64,000 bases of DNA from Toxorhynchites rutilus septentrionalis (lineage: Eukaryota; Arthropoda; Insecta; Diptera; Culicidae), in the NCBI RefSeq assembly GCF_029784135.1, contig NC_073746.1, forward strand, positions 231,558,024 to 231,622,023, written 5' to 3'. A model generated the notes under the pieces. It had not been told where the DNA came from, did not search any database, and worked only from the letters and a program-made list of their open reading frames with translations. The translations under genes were made by a program, and so were the position numbers. Within the stretch, counting starts at the first letter, position 1, and each line of letters starts with the position of its first letter. Positions 46,438-57,182 of this stretch are shown piece after piece.

Positions 46438-46905
46438 TACGCTGAGACGGCGATGTTCCTCTAGGAACTAGGACGTGTGAGAGACTGATTTGGGTGTTCC
46501 TCAATTGATGCGCTAGCGGTAGCAATATTCTCGTCACTACGGGCACTTCTTTGTCTCACTGGCACGGGAACATTTTTTACTGTGCCTGTGGATTCAAATT
46601 TTTCCACTAGACGCTTTACTGTGCCTGTGGATTCAAATTTTTCCACTAGACGTTCAGTTGTTGATCTGGCAGGACGATTATGACGACTATAAATTGGACG
46701 TAGCGCTCTTAAAGTTGAGGCCATTGACTCCGAATTCGGTAGTCAATTTTAAGAATCTCGACTCGTTGTTGGATCGTATATCTTTTTTTATGAAATGGCA
46801 AACCTTACTGAAGAGAAATGTCAACAGAGCGGGGAAAAATATGGCGTTGTCTGCTGTCCCTATCGGTCTACTTTTGTAGCGTCCCTATTGAAATACTATA
46901 ATGGG

Positions 46906-49900
46906 TATTTGTCAGACAACAGTACCTAAACGTAGCCTTTAACATAACTTTAATAACACTATTGATGAACGAAACTAAAAGTATATTATAAATTCATTTC
47001 AATATTTTAATCATGCATTTTTAAATTTATTTTATCAACAGGTGCTACGAAATATAAAAAACACTAACAAAGAATGCTTCGATGCCGCTATTTTTGGAAT
47101 TATTGATAAAAAATATAAATATAAATAATAAAACTTAAAGGGCTTGAAATTTGCAGCCTACAACAATCCTAAAAAATTGACAAATTTGAATTTCTCTTAA
47201 TTTGGAGAGGATAATGAAATGGATGAAGCCACTCGGGCTGGATTGAAACCGCGCAGTAAATTATTGGAATATTAGACATGTGTGACTTATACCATCCTAA
47301 AAAATAATATATACATGTTTATCAATCATCATGACAATACTTGCATTATCCAACAGAAATCTCAGGTAAACATACAAATTTTGTTATAAATACATAAAAT
47401 GCATATATTTAATATCATTGATCGTTTGATATCATTAACAAATTATATTCCTTTTCTTCATTAGGAAAACAAACCATATGGGGAAAAACAGACCAAACGT
47501 ACTACGTTCTGGTGCTATCAACTCCCAGCTTCAGCCACTCCCGGATGATAACCAGAGCGATGCAGCAGGAAGAGGAACGGGGCTGTGGAAAAGTGTTTGA
47601 CGCTGTGGTCGAGACTGCGTTTACAACTTTCCACTTGTAAACTGGTTGTATAATTGCATCGAAAATCATTGTTATTATTATGTATTATGTTATTATTATT
47701 ATGTATTTTTAATAATGTATAGTTATTCAATTGTATGTCGAACAAGTTTTTAGGAATGTATTTTAAGTATGTAGAATAGCATTAAATGGAAAACAGCTTT
47801 TAAATTTAAAAATAATTGTTAAAAAATATATTGTAATCCTGATAATAATACTTTACAAATGGGCCAACAAATCTACCATTATTGAACCGACGAATAGCTT
47901 TCGTTGAGTCGATATTGGTCCAACACGGGACTAACACCTTAGTTTTGCTTGACATGGGGCCTAAAATTTTTTTCCGTACGATGTACCAAATATAAGTAGG
48001 GTAGAAAATAACTAGAGAATTGGTAACATGTACTAAAAATTGGTCATATTTACTAATTATTTCTTTTAGTGTACGGTGAGGAGTGTCGTCAGATGTTCAC
48101 CACGAACGACCCGTGCGAGAAAAAATCTGCATCGAGCGAGCAATTTGGTCCTTTACAGGTCCGTAATAGTTTGTTTTTCCTGCATACGGAGTCAACTTCA
48201 ACTCTTGACAATTGACTTGACAATGCGTTCCAGCGAAGTTCACGATATTTTTTTTGTTTTCTGCAATTCTTTAGTAAGTTTTCGCAAACTCGTCAAAGGT
48301 TGTATTGAACTCGCTTCTTGACAATTTTCATGATCCTCGGAAGCTTGAGACGTTTGATGATGTCGAGAGGAATCACTGTTAATCGATGAAGATCGAGAAT
48401 CGCTCTAAGGCGATGTGATGGCTTCAACATTTTGATCATAACTAAAAATTACATATGTTTAGAAAACACCTAAATAGGTAAAAGAAATACAGGCAAACCT
48501 TTTTTCTGTGCGGGGGATAGGGAGCGCACAAAAAAAAATCGAGCAAAACTTTACCAGTACTCTTGTACAAAATAATGTTGAACGAAAAAATTTCAATAGC
48601 CAATTTCAAATGAAGTTGAGCTAACATACGCGCTCACGAAATATTGAACGGATAATTATGGGCATATATTTGGTTGATTTCGTAATCCTCTCGGTTTTCG
48701 TTTGATAAACGATAGAAATGTCCCCCAGGAGTGCTTCGGGTACTATGATATGTAATACAATCGTTCGATTGAGATTGCAACTCTGATCTCTATCCCATGA
48801 TTACACAATTTGGAGATATATACGTGCTGTTCAATGTTGCAATTGTGTTTCCTTCTGTTAACGTTTGAATAGTGTAGGGAGCCAATAAGTTGAAATCTCA
48901 CTTTTCTGGTCAGATAAATTGTTTGGAAACTCCTCATTTTTCCAAACGTTGCTCAAGGAGGTTAATGAAAATTTCGGAAATCATCTTCCATCGTTAGTAT
49001 AATTGCTTTCAACTGAAAAATATAATCAAATATTGATGTGATACAGATTTTTCTCACTCCCCTTACTTTCAGATCTGAATTTACGCTCATCGTTAACGGT
49101 TTTCCTTATCACGCATATTCGAGCGAATGTGACACTCCTAGCGAAATCACTCCCCCGTTGGTAGTTAAATTCGATGGCTCCGGGGGACGACCAATCTCGT
49201 TGTGGAAATATCCGGTCAGAATTTTATGCTGCAACTGGCCATTACTGTATTGCCCATGATGGTGCGATTAATCATATCACGAGTAGCATGTCGAACTTCC
49301 GAGTTGGCGTTGATAATTCGGTATCAGGTGTAAGCTAAGGGGTCTGTGTACTTTAATCGGGTCCTCTCGTTTTGCGGAAAATATAACGCGTTGGATTAAA
49401 AAACATTTTATGCGGGGCAATAACGCAGTTTCGTCAGATCTGTATTATAATTTTATTTCAACCGTCGAAATGGTGGCGGGTCTTGACAGCGCACGACAGG
49501 GCGAAGGTTGCAATAAAATTAGGAAAATTATGGTTTGCAGAATATGGCAAAAAAGAAAGGGTCGAAGTCTTTGTAAACTTGGGAACGCTGCACTAATCCA
49601 AACGGATTTGGCTTACCTCGTCAGGTAGGGGTTCGATAAGCTACTGCAAAACTGTGGACAGAGTTGGAGTTCGTTCACGCTGAAGCTAATAAGATGTTAC
49701 CAAGCATCAGCGGTATCCCTTGGGCGGACGTGTCCTGTTCGAATAGTTATTGCCTGCGAAGATGATGATTAAAGAAGAAAGGCACCCAATCGGTTTGGGG
49801 GAATATACTTTCCTTCTGCTATTTTTTGCTACTCATGGCACATTTTATGCTGTGGAACGGCCCTACTGTAGTTGCTGCTGCCGCTACACATTTACGGGGC

Positions 49901-50801
49901 GGAATGGAGCGGATAGAGTGGGATGAAAAAGTTATGCTATAAGAAAGTTTAATAAATGTCCAAAGTTTGATATTTAATTGAAAAATATTGAATCTGTTCC
50001 AGGCAACATTTGTGGCTGCATTTGACGGTGGCGCTTATGGATGCAACGGTATCGAAAAACACGGGTGGCTATAATATAAACATTGGTATAAAGGGCACAT
50101 TTGTTTCGCTTTTTCGTCACATATCTTTTCCTAAAAAATGATAAATGTATAGCTCAAGAGTTCAGAGCACTTATGATAATCAGAGAGAGTGCTTCTCTAA
50201 GAAAATCGTTCTATACCTGAAAAACTCCCGAACAAGCTCAGCTTCAGAACGGAAAGGCAAGTCCTCTCAACTACTACTTGAATTCGACGTTCTTCAACAG
50301 CGAAGTTATAATTATTCGGTACAAGAAGCACCTTTTGCTGCACACATTAAATAGTAAAAGCCTCATTAAGCTGGAGTGGAGCGTTGTTTTGCGACGATTG
50401 CACTTGTAAGAGTGCTCCTTGGATGATCTCGCCATCTCCTCGAATAGTTGAAATGCTAGGTCGCAGGATTATCGCGATTTTTGGATTCATTACGTCATAT
50501 CTTGAGCGAGCGAGTGCAATTCGACCAATTTGGCCGTGGCGACGGCGGAATTTCCATTGTTTTCCATTTTTCTAAAATCAGCGGACACGTCCGCTTTCAC
50601 ACACGGTCAAAACAAAACTACGAGCCCGATTCGGCTGAAATTTCCACAGTAGCGGTTTACGAGAATGTACTACACGATTAGTGATCTCTCTAGTGATACT
50701 GATGAGGTTAAGTACTTATCGGACCGCCCTCGTATTAGCATATTCGAGGTATGGCTATTAACTAACGAGACTGGTTACGAAAAAGGGTTATATTTTAAAA
50801 A
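46906..50801. other. Intergenic DNA, nothing recognised
   Basis: Nearly 4 kb with only short frames lacking family motifs; an ATT-rich tract near 47667-47710. No RNA gene, TIR pair or retroelement motif could be supported. Confidence 0.45.
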
Positions 50802-51155
50802 TTACGGTACAACGATATGCTCCCCTTCAATATACTCCCCTTGGCTCCTCACACACCTTTCCATACGTTTTTTCCATTGTTCGAAGCAGTGCTGAAACTC
50901 TTCTTTTGTGATGGCGTTCAAAAGCCACGTCGCTTTTTCCTTCGCCTCTTCTACGGACTGAAATCGGGTACCTTTCAACACGGATTTGATCTTGGGGAAT
51001 AGAAAAAAGACGCATGGGGCTAGATCTGGCGAGTACGGGGCATGTTCGAGCACTGGCATACCCTTGTCGGCTGAAAATTGCTTTACCGACAGCGCGTTAT
51101 GGGCAGGAGCGTTGTTGTTCGTGTTTTTCGTCACACATTCGACTGCTGCTCGCAA
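50802..51155 (-). pseudogene. mariner transposase C-terminal fragment
   Basis: Minus-strand frame of ~117 codons with NAPAHNALSVKQF, GMPVLEHAPYSPDLAPC, FFLFPKIKSVLKGTRFQSVE and FEQWKKRMERCVR before a stop. In mariners the motif is YSPDLAPxDFF; here the third catalytic Asp has become Val (CVFF), and DNAP reads NNAP, so two of three catalytic residues are lost. The N-terminal half is absent. Confidence 0.85.
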
Positions 51156-51964
51156 ACTACTATAGTGACAAAAACGTGTTTTCGTACGTTTATAGCAGAC
51201 AAGCTACCGAACGCACTATTCGTTCGTCGTTCGTCGATTATTATTGCGAAACTTTGGATTGGTTGATTTCATTTTCTCATCATTTCCTTTTCGTTGCTTC
51301 TCCTTTGATCTTTCGAAGGGTGCGCTTCATCATGGCCCAGTAGGTCCATTTTCATCTGTACCAGAGGGGTTCAAATCTTTCTTATCTGTACTTTTTCTTC
51401 CAAAAAATTGTACCATCGGAAATATTCGTTGTAAAGAAAAATCTATTTTATTAGCCTGAAAAATACTTATTTATTCACTACAAATACTACATTTACATCA
51501 GCAAGACTTTTCAACAAGATTCGTGTGTTTGATTATACTTATACATAGTTTTTCTGAATCTAGATTGCATACTATCTTTTTAAATTAAATTTGTTAATTT
51601 GACAGGCTCAGTAACATAAGTTTTAAGGAGCCGAATTCTTAATTATATTTTTATGACTATACATAAACAATTTTCATAAATCTAAGGTTAGTAAGGTAGA
51701 AAACCGATTACTCGCGGTCTACTCGAGTTTAGAAGGGTGACATATTTTTTTCAGGAAAAGGATGGGATATAAGAATAATAACAATGTTGATGATCACACT
51801 CAATTTTCAAATCTATTCGTATATCTATAGTGTATTTACATTTCAACTTACTGTTTATAGCAAAGGGACCTATTGAAGATTGCGTACTATTATTTATTAA
51901 AATTTTTGAGCTGCCGCCACGACATTTAATCAAATATTTTGATCTCAAAATAGCGTTCATCGTG
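51156..51964. other. Intergenic DNA with a possible Tc1-like tail
   Basis: The minus strand at about 51280-51345 reads YWAMMKRTLRKIKGEATKR, like the segment after the last catalytic Glu of Tc1-type transposases. Too short to be sure. The rest shows no gene; minus-strand frames near 51751-51960 may be the end of the hAT remnant. Confidence 0.35.
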
Positions 51965-52400
51965 TCATTGCTGAGCCGGTTTCGAAGCTTTCGAATTTTT
52001 TGTTCTGATTATATTCAGAAAAAAACGTTCGACAGGTGCCGAAAAGTGAGGCATAGTGAGAACGTCACACACAAAAAAATGCGATATCAAATAGATATCT
52101 GTGAGAATGATCAAATACAAATCTTTCAGCTCTTCATGTAGCATCGTGAATTCAGGTTTTTCAACCTGGAACAAACGATTCAATCTGTTAACCTGGGGAA
52201 AAACATACTCCAAAAAGCAACAAAGATTTTGTCATTAAATCTTTGGGGGCAGTCTGATTTTTGTCACATTCATACTCAATGGTAAAAAACAAAACTAACT
52301 CTGAAAATCGAGAAATGTATCTCTTCACCACCGCCGATAACGAAAGCCAACGGGTGGCCGAAGTGTGCACGATTTTAAGCGGCTTGATTTCCTAAGCTTC
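51965..52400 (-). pseudogene. hAT-like (ZBED/DUF4371-type) transposase fragment
   Basis: Minus-strand reading from ~52400: EIKPLKIVHTSATRWLSLSA, VVKRYISRFSELVLFF, then after a frameshift FPQVNRLNRLFQVEKPEF and LHEELKDLYLIIL. The TRWLSL motif and the following helices are typical of hAT-type transposases domesticated or mobile in animals. Truncated on both sides. Confidence 0.65.
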
Positions 52401-53339
52401 CTGTATTATCACGGTATCATGGTCGTACCGTCCGACACAAATCTTTTCAGACGATCCTTGTAAGGAATTCCGTCCTTATTCAACTGATCAATCATTGCAT
52501 TTTAAATACTTTTATGATCAGCAGCACCAAGCGATACTGCGGCGTAATTGATCAAATCTGGATCGGTTGGGAAAACGAGAGCCGGAGGCCGGAACGATGG
52601 CAAAATGAGATGTCAGCGCTTTACAGTGGAACCTCAACCTCAATTCGCTACGAACGCTGAGAAATATTTGGTTGACAGGTTATCTGTACATGTGGCTTGG
52701 AAAGTGATATTTTCATTGTAATGGTTACCGTCATCCAGGAATTTTACTGCCTTCCCTGAAGCAACACGATTGTTGCACAACCATAAGCATCCTATCATCA
52801 CGAAACAAAGGTCGTAGTACGTGAGTAGTATGTCGCCAACAACGTACAAAATCCCTCCAAACATTAGATCGCAGCCCAGAAAATATTTAGCCATCATCGA
52901 GCGAAAACTGAAGAAGACCCAAAAAAAACTGTTGGGATTGAGAAACAGTATGAGAGAAACTGGACGAGGTGGCTGTACAGAATATGGTGACAGGAGTTGA
53001 ACAAAAAGCTCGGAAATTCAGTTAAACGGACGGAAGCTTAGTTGAGTTTTTTTTCTGTTTTATACTAATTCAACTTCAAAAAGAATGAACGAAAAATATT
53101 TTGGATGAAAAATTTTATCAACGATTTACATTCACATACCCCTGTTATGAACTCTCATTGTAGTGGCATCTCGCCAAATCCGCCCAAAATTTAACGGGAC
53201 CTCGGCAGGACCTAATGAACTGCAATACACGTTTTTTCTGGTATCCGTTGATATAGTTGTCGGTTCATATTGTTGGTTATGATGAAAATTAAAGTCTTCC
53301 GGCCATAGCTCTGGACTCCCTTTCAGTTTACCGGGAAAC
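52401..53339. other. Intergenic DNA, nothing recognised
   Basis: No motif-bearing frame or RNA. The 85-codon minus-strand frame at 52640-52897 is hydrophobic but unsupported. Confidence 0.4.
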
Positions 53340-53745
53340 TTGTCTGCCTAAACAAACTTATATTTTTTGGAAACATCTGCGCGATCCCTGGCTACATAAA
53401 ACTTTTGTCCCGGAAGCAGTTTGGAGTCCAATTTAACATATATTTTATCGTCTATAAGAATGCATCCGTTGAATTTGCGTTTGCGTTTTTGCCGTAGTGT
53501 CCTGTAATGTAATGTCCGTAAATCAAGGTCCTGTTTGGTTACTTGGTAGCCCGATAGTTGGAGAAATCTTCCCGAATGCGTATATTCCAAATTGTACTGT
53601 GGAAGCTTTCATAATTATTTGACGCATTCTTCGGTCCACTGTACCTCTTCGACGCCTTGGTTGATTCTTCCGAAAAAACAGACAAACGTTCCTTAAAACG
53701 TATTAGCACTGCATAGACGATGTTTTTGACCATTACCAACACCGC
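53340..53745 (-). pseudogene. Tc1-like (ITmD37E-related) transposase fragment
   Basis: Minus strand: VLIRFKERLSVF of the DNA-binding region, then after frameshifts and a deletion CILIDDKIYVKLDSKLLPGQ and KFYVARDRADVSKKYKFV, the block round the first catalytic Asp (IDD). Related to, but distinct from, the transposase at 54294. No TIRs seen. Confidence 0.65.
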
Positions 53746-54142
53746 AAGGGTGACGTAGGACTATCGTTGATTTTGTGATTATTTGTTTGAAGTTGAATCT
53801 GAACCCATTCTGAATGAATGAATAAATGAATATTTGGGGGACTTCGAAAACGAGAGCGTTACGTTGGAGGCACAAGGTTTTTGCATCCAATATTGAATAC
53901 GAAAATATTCTACTGATGGGGAAGAATAATCTTCAGTAGCTTTCCTGCTAATTGCATTTAATTGTAAAATCACAAAACCAAATATATTTGGTCGCAGTAT
54001 TATATGGATAGAAAACATTAAAATGAACTCTTTCGCATGAATGTATTTTTCAATTCCCAGGGGAACTGGTAGATTATTTTTCAGCAACGATAACATCTTT
54101 TCGGAATCTTCTCGATGCTGGATGGCAACCAAACGAAAATAA
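53746..54142. other. Intergenic DNA with an unidentified minus-strand frame
   Basis: A 117-codon minus-strand frame (53779-54132; contains REDSEKMLSLLKNNLPVPLG) has ordinary-looking composition but no family I recognise. It could be an exon remnant or chance. Confidence 0.3.
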
Positions 54143-54144
54143 AG

Positions 54145-55325
54145 GGTGTGTCACATCAAATTGCATCACGGAAAAAACGCTGTAGAAATTTAATTTTTAG
54201 GAATTATTTCTTCAGCTTTCGCTTATAATCAGATAAGAGTGTATAGATAACGTTGGCCATGCTTCACTGTCAATTTTTCGTAATTTTGGAAAAATGTCGT
54301 CGAACGAAAAAGAGCGTCGTGAATTAATCCTGCGCACTCATTTCGAGAATCCGGAGTTGTCACATCGGGACATCGGTAAGATGCTGGGAATCGTCCAATC
54401 CACGGTCAGCAGAGTACTTAAACGATACTTCGAGAACCTAACCATCGACCGGAAGGTGAAGAACGGCAAAAATGGGTGCTCCGTCAGTGAAAAAGATCAC
54501 AAGCGCGTAGTTAGGCAGTTTAGACGTGATCCGAGAAGTTCGGTCCGGGATGTCGCCAATAAGCTGAATTTGTCAAGTTCATTCGTCCAGCAGACCAAGC
54601 AGCGGGAGGGCATGCGTACATACAAGTTTCAGAAGGCTCCTAACCGTGACGAGAGGCAAAACATGGTGGGGAAGGCGCGAGCCCGGAAGCTGTACACCGA
54701 AATGCTGACGAAGCCGCATTGCCTGGTAATGGACGACGAAACCTACGTCAAAGCGGACTTTTGTCAGCTGCCGGGTCTGTTGTTCTTCTCCGCAGAGGAT
54801 AAATTCAGCGTTCCGGAGGAGATTCGCAAGCAGAAACTATCCAAGTTTGCCAAAAAGTACATGGTGTGGCAAGCGATCTGCTCTTGCGGAAAGCGGAGCG
54901 CCCCCTTCGTGATGACCGGCACGGTAAACGGGCAGGTTTACCTTAGGGAGTGCCTACAGAAGCGCTTACTACCACTATTGAAGCAGCACGAGGGCCCGAC
55001 CATCTTCTGGCCGGATCTCGCTTCGTGCCACTATTCAAAGGACGTGTTGGAGTGGTACGAAGCCAACGGGGTCACCTTCGTGCCAAAGGAAATGAACCCG
55101 CCCAACGCGCCGGAGCTTCGCCCAATAGAGAAATATTGGGCGATTATGAAGCAGGCCCTCCGGAAGAACCCAAAAGTTGTCAAATCGGAGGCGGACTTCA
55201 AGAGAAAATGGATTTCTGTTCAAAAAAAAACTACAACCTGACGTTGTACAGAACCTTATGGACGGGGTGAAGAGGAAGGTGCGAGCATACGGGCTTGGGC
55301 TCGAAGTATGAATAAAAAGAAAATG
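54145..55325 (+). mobile_element. ITmD37E-like Tc1/mariner element, right end truncated
   Basis: The left end GGGTGTGTCACATCAAATTG lies at about 54147 and is followed by a 5' leader and the transposase gene. No inverted copy of this end is found downstream; the element stops around 55320-55440 where the LINE leader begins, so the right TIR is lost. Confidence 0.7.
54294..55241 (+). CDS. ITmD37E-like transposase, 315 aa, C-terminal frameshift
   Basis: ATG at 54294. Residues 1-110 hold two helix-turn-helix units (HRDIGKMLGIVQSTVSRVLK; SVRDVANKLNLSSSFVQQTK). The catalytic triad is complete: VMDDETYVKADF, FWPDLASCHY, and RPIEKYWAIMKQ, with 37 residues between the second Asp and Glu, which defines DD37E. 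An extra A in the A-run at 55220-55229 shifts the last codons to KKTTT and a stop; the other frame continues LQPDVVQNLMDGVKRKVRAY and LGLEV to a TGA near 55311. The lesion costs about 30 terminal residues only. It acts in the nucleus, cutting and pasting its own TIR element. Without the right TIR this copy cannot move itself, but the protein might act on others. Confidence 0.9.
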   Translation: MSSNEKERRELILRTHFENPELSHRDIGKMLGIVQSTVSRVLKRYFENLTIDRKVKNGKNGCSVSEKDHKRVVRQFRRDPRSSVRDVANKLNLSSSFVQQTKQREGMRTYKFQKAPNRDERQNMVGKARARKLYTEMLTKPHCLVMDDETYVKADFCQLPGLLFFSAEDKFSVPEEIRKQKLSKFAKKYMVWQAICSCGKRSAPFVMTGTVNGQVYLRECLQKRLLPLLKQHEGPTIFWPDLASCHYSKDVLEWYEANGVTFVPKEMNPPNAPELRPIEKYWAIMKQALRKNPKVVKSEADFKRKWISVQKKTTT

Positions 55326-55829
55326 CCAAAAGTTGTTTAATGCAGTGCAACAGAACCAAGAGATTGGTTCGACAACTCGCAAGCAGATCGAACAAGTTAT
55401 TAATCGATCCAACAAAGGTGTTTTTTTCACATCGAATAATAGTGTGCTTTTTCATCGGTTGCGCTTGCGAGTGTAGCGAAATTTAAAGTGGTGCGCGCTG
55501 AGGATCCAAATCAGACACATTCATCACACACACAGCCGCGGCAAGTAGAAATTTATTTTTCTTTTGTTTCCCTATCATTCCTTCTACCTTCTGTGCACGA
55601 TTTACACCATTGTTCAACTTTGTGTTAACCAAATCGGCAAACGTTGGCATTAGGGGTGATCATTATTTCTTATATACCGTTGAACTTTTATTGGAACTTT
55701 TTTTCATTTTAGCATTTTATTTGACATAAAATAAATCATAACCTTATAAAAAAATTTTTTTTTCACTCATTTATTTATTTTGAATCATTATATTCTGTTC
55801 ATATCGAACAGTTGACCGATTTTTTTTAT
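55326..55829 (+). promoter_or_regulatory. Presumed 5' leader of the I-clade LINE
   Basis: The stretch from about 55440 (TCATCGGTTGCGCTTGCGAG) to the ORF1 ATG at 55830 has no gene and likely holds the LINE's internal promoter and leader. The exact 5' boundary cannot be fixed without other copies. Confidence 0.4.
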
Positions 55830-56895
55830 ATGGCTGAGGGCGGGAAGGATCCCCCATCAACGCCATTGAATATTTCCGATACCGATCCTCCTCCTGAAGA
55901 GCAGGAAGATGAAGCTGAAGTTGAGAAAGAAACTTCTGTATATGAAGTTGGAAGTTCCGAAGATGAGGACATTGACGAAAAACAGGATTTTCGTCCAAAA
56001 GAATACCATGAAGGCTCCAAAGGCCCATTCATTGTATACTTTAGACGAAAATCTAAACCTCTCAATGTCATTCGTATCTCGAAGGAACTTACTCAGAAGT
56101 TTTCTGCAATTACCGAGATTACACGGATGGGGCCAGACAAACTACGAGTTGTCGTCTCAAGCAGGACCCAAGCGAACGAAATCACGCGCTGCGACCTCTT
56201 TGCGATTGAGTATCGCGTATACGTGCCCTGTTGCAACGTCGAAATAGACGGCGTAATAACCGAAAAGGGTTTGACTCGAAAAGAGATTATCGATGGTGTC
56301 GGTCGCTTCAAGAACTCTTCACTAAAAACTGTGAAGATTCTTGCATGCGATCGACTGGGTTCTCAATCGGACAAACTCTTTTCGTGTGACTTTTGAGGGT
56401 TCCGCCCTTCCAAACTACGTTGCAATAGGTGCACTTCGTTTACCTGTTCGGTTGTTTGTACCCCGGGTAATGAAATGCAACAAATGTATCCAACTCGGTC
56501 ACACGGCCGCCTATTGTTGCAATAAAAAACGTTGCGCAGATTGTGGAGACAGCCATGATGAGAATCCTTGCGCGAAAGAGCACAAGTGTCTTCATTGCGG
56601 CGGGACTCCTCATGATCCTATCCAATGCCCGGTGTACAAACAACGAGGGGAGAAAATCAAGCGTTCCTTAAAGGAACGTTCCAAGCGGACTTATGCAGAA
56701 ATGCTTAAGAGTTCCGTACCAACGAATCAGGACAATCCCTACTCCATTCTGCAGAACGACGAGCCTGTTGCTGACGCTCCCAATGCAGGAAGTTCCGGTA
56801 CATCGCAGGGTGCCGTCAGGAAAAGAAAAAATACTTCTTTTCCATCACTCCCCAGAAAGACGACCGAAGAAGTTTGGAATGAAAACTCGAATTGA
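55830..56895 (+). pseudogene. I-clade LINE ORF1 (Gag-like, zinc knuckles), frameshifted
   Basis: ATG at 55830 (MAEGGKDPPSTPLN) begins an acidic N-terminus, then an RRM-like stretch around FIVYFRRKSKPLNVIRISKE. The frame shifts near 56360-56395, after CDRLGSQSD, and resumes with FRVTFEGSALPNYVAIG. Three CCHC-type knuckles follow: CNKCIQLGHTAAYC, CADCGDSHDENPC and CLHCGGTPHDPIQC. A basic, Ser-rich tail ends at 56895. ORF1 proteins bind the element RNA. One frameshift inactivates an otherwise complete gene. Confidence 0.85.
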
Positions 56896-57182
56896 ACGTG
56901 CTGAGAATAGACCGAAGCAAGTACCTCCTGGTTTAAGCGGTTCTTCTACGCACCAAGGGTCCTCAGCACTTCCCGGAGCAGCACCCACCCCGTCTGTTCC
57001 ATTTTCGCGGTCGAGGCAACAGCCACAATCTGGTTTGCTTGCGCTTTCTGACCTGGTGGACAACATTTTAAATGCTTTAAATATAAATGACCCTCTTAAA
57101 AGCATAGTATTATGTTTGCTTCCGATTGTGAGAACATTTTTGAAAGAAAAATGTGGTTTTTTAGCAGCGTTCATTTCCCTCG

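Larger units (their letters stand above)
44955..46468 (+). mobile_element. tRNA-derived SINE (Feilai-like) interrupted by a Tc1-like element
   Basis: 5' part 44955-45162: tRNA-like head (GGCGTCACACCTAACATGCC, GGTTCGGGCTCAATTTCCG as B box), then a body with TTTTTCGTCAAAGAAATTTC, CACGCGTAT, GCATTCAAGGC and TCTCAACTAAGTACTAATAA. The remainder, GCTGAGACGGCGATGTTCC, resumes at 46440 after the inserted element. It matches the SINE at 62594-62886 in order and spacing. The 3' GAA-type tail is lost. Confidence 0.8.
43572..46905 (-). mobile_element. Host Tc1/mariner-like element, internally deleted, with nested insertions
   Basis: On the minus strand the N-terminal helix-turn-helix lies at ~46480-46790 (YTIQQRVEILKIDYR, LRALRPIYSRHNRP, RLVEKFESTGTV, VPVRQRSARSDENIA) and the C-terminus at ~43652-43810 (TPQNLEELKGEITRIF, RIIEKRGGHIKN). 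Similar CTACAAAAGT-containing ends face each other near 43612 and 46875. The catalytic middle is missing and is replaced by a mariner (44123-44813) and a SINE (from 44955). A 39-bp tandem duplication repeats RLVEKFESTGTVK. Confidence 0.6.

Noticed and set aside
53779..54132. 117-codon minus-strand frame as a gene exon
   Set aside because: No recognisable family and no splice or start evidence; left as unidentified.
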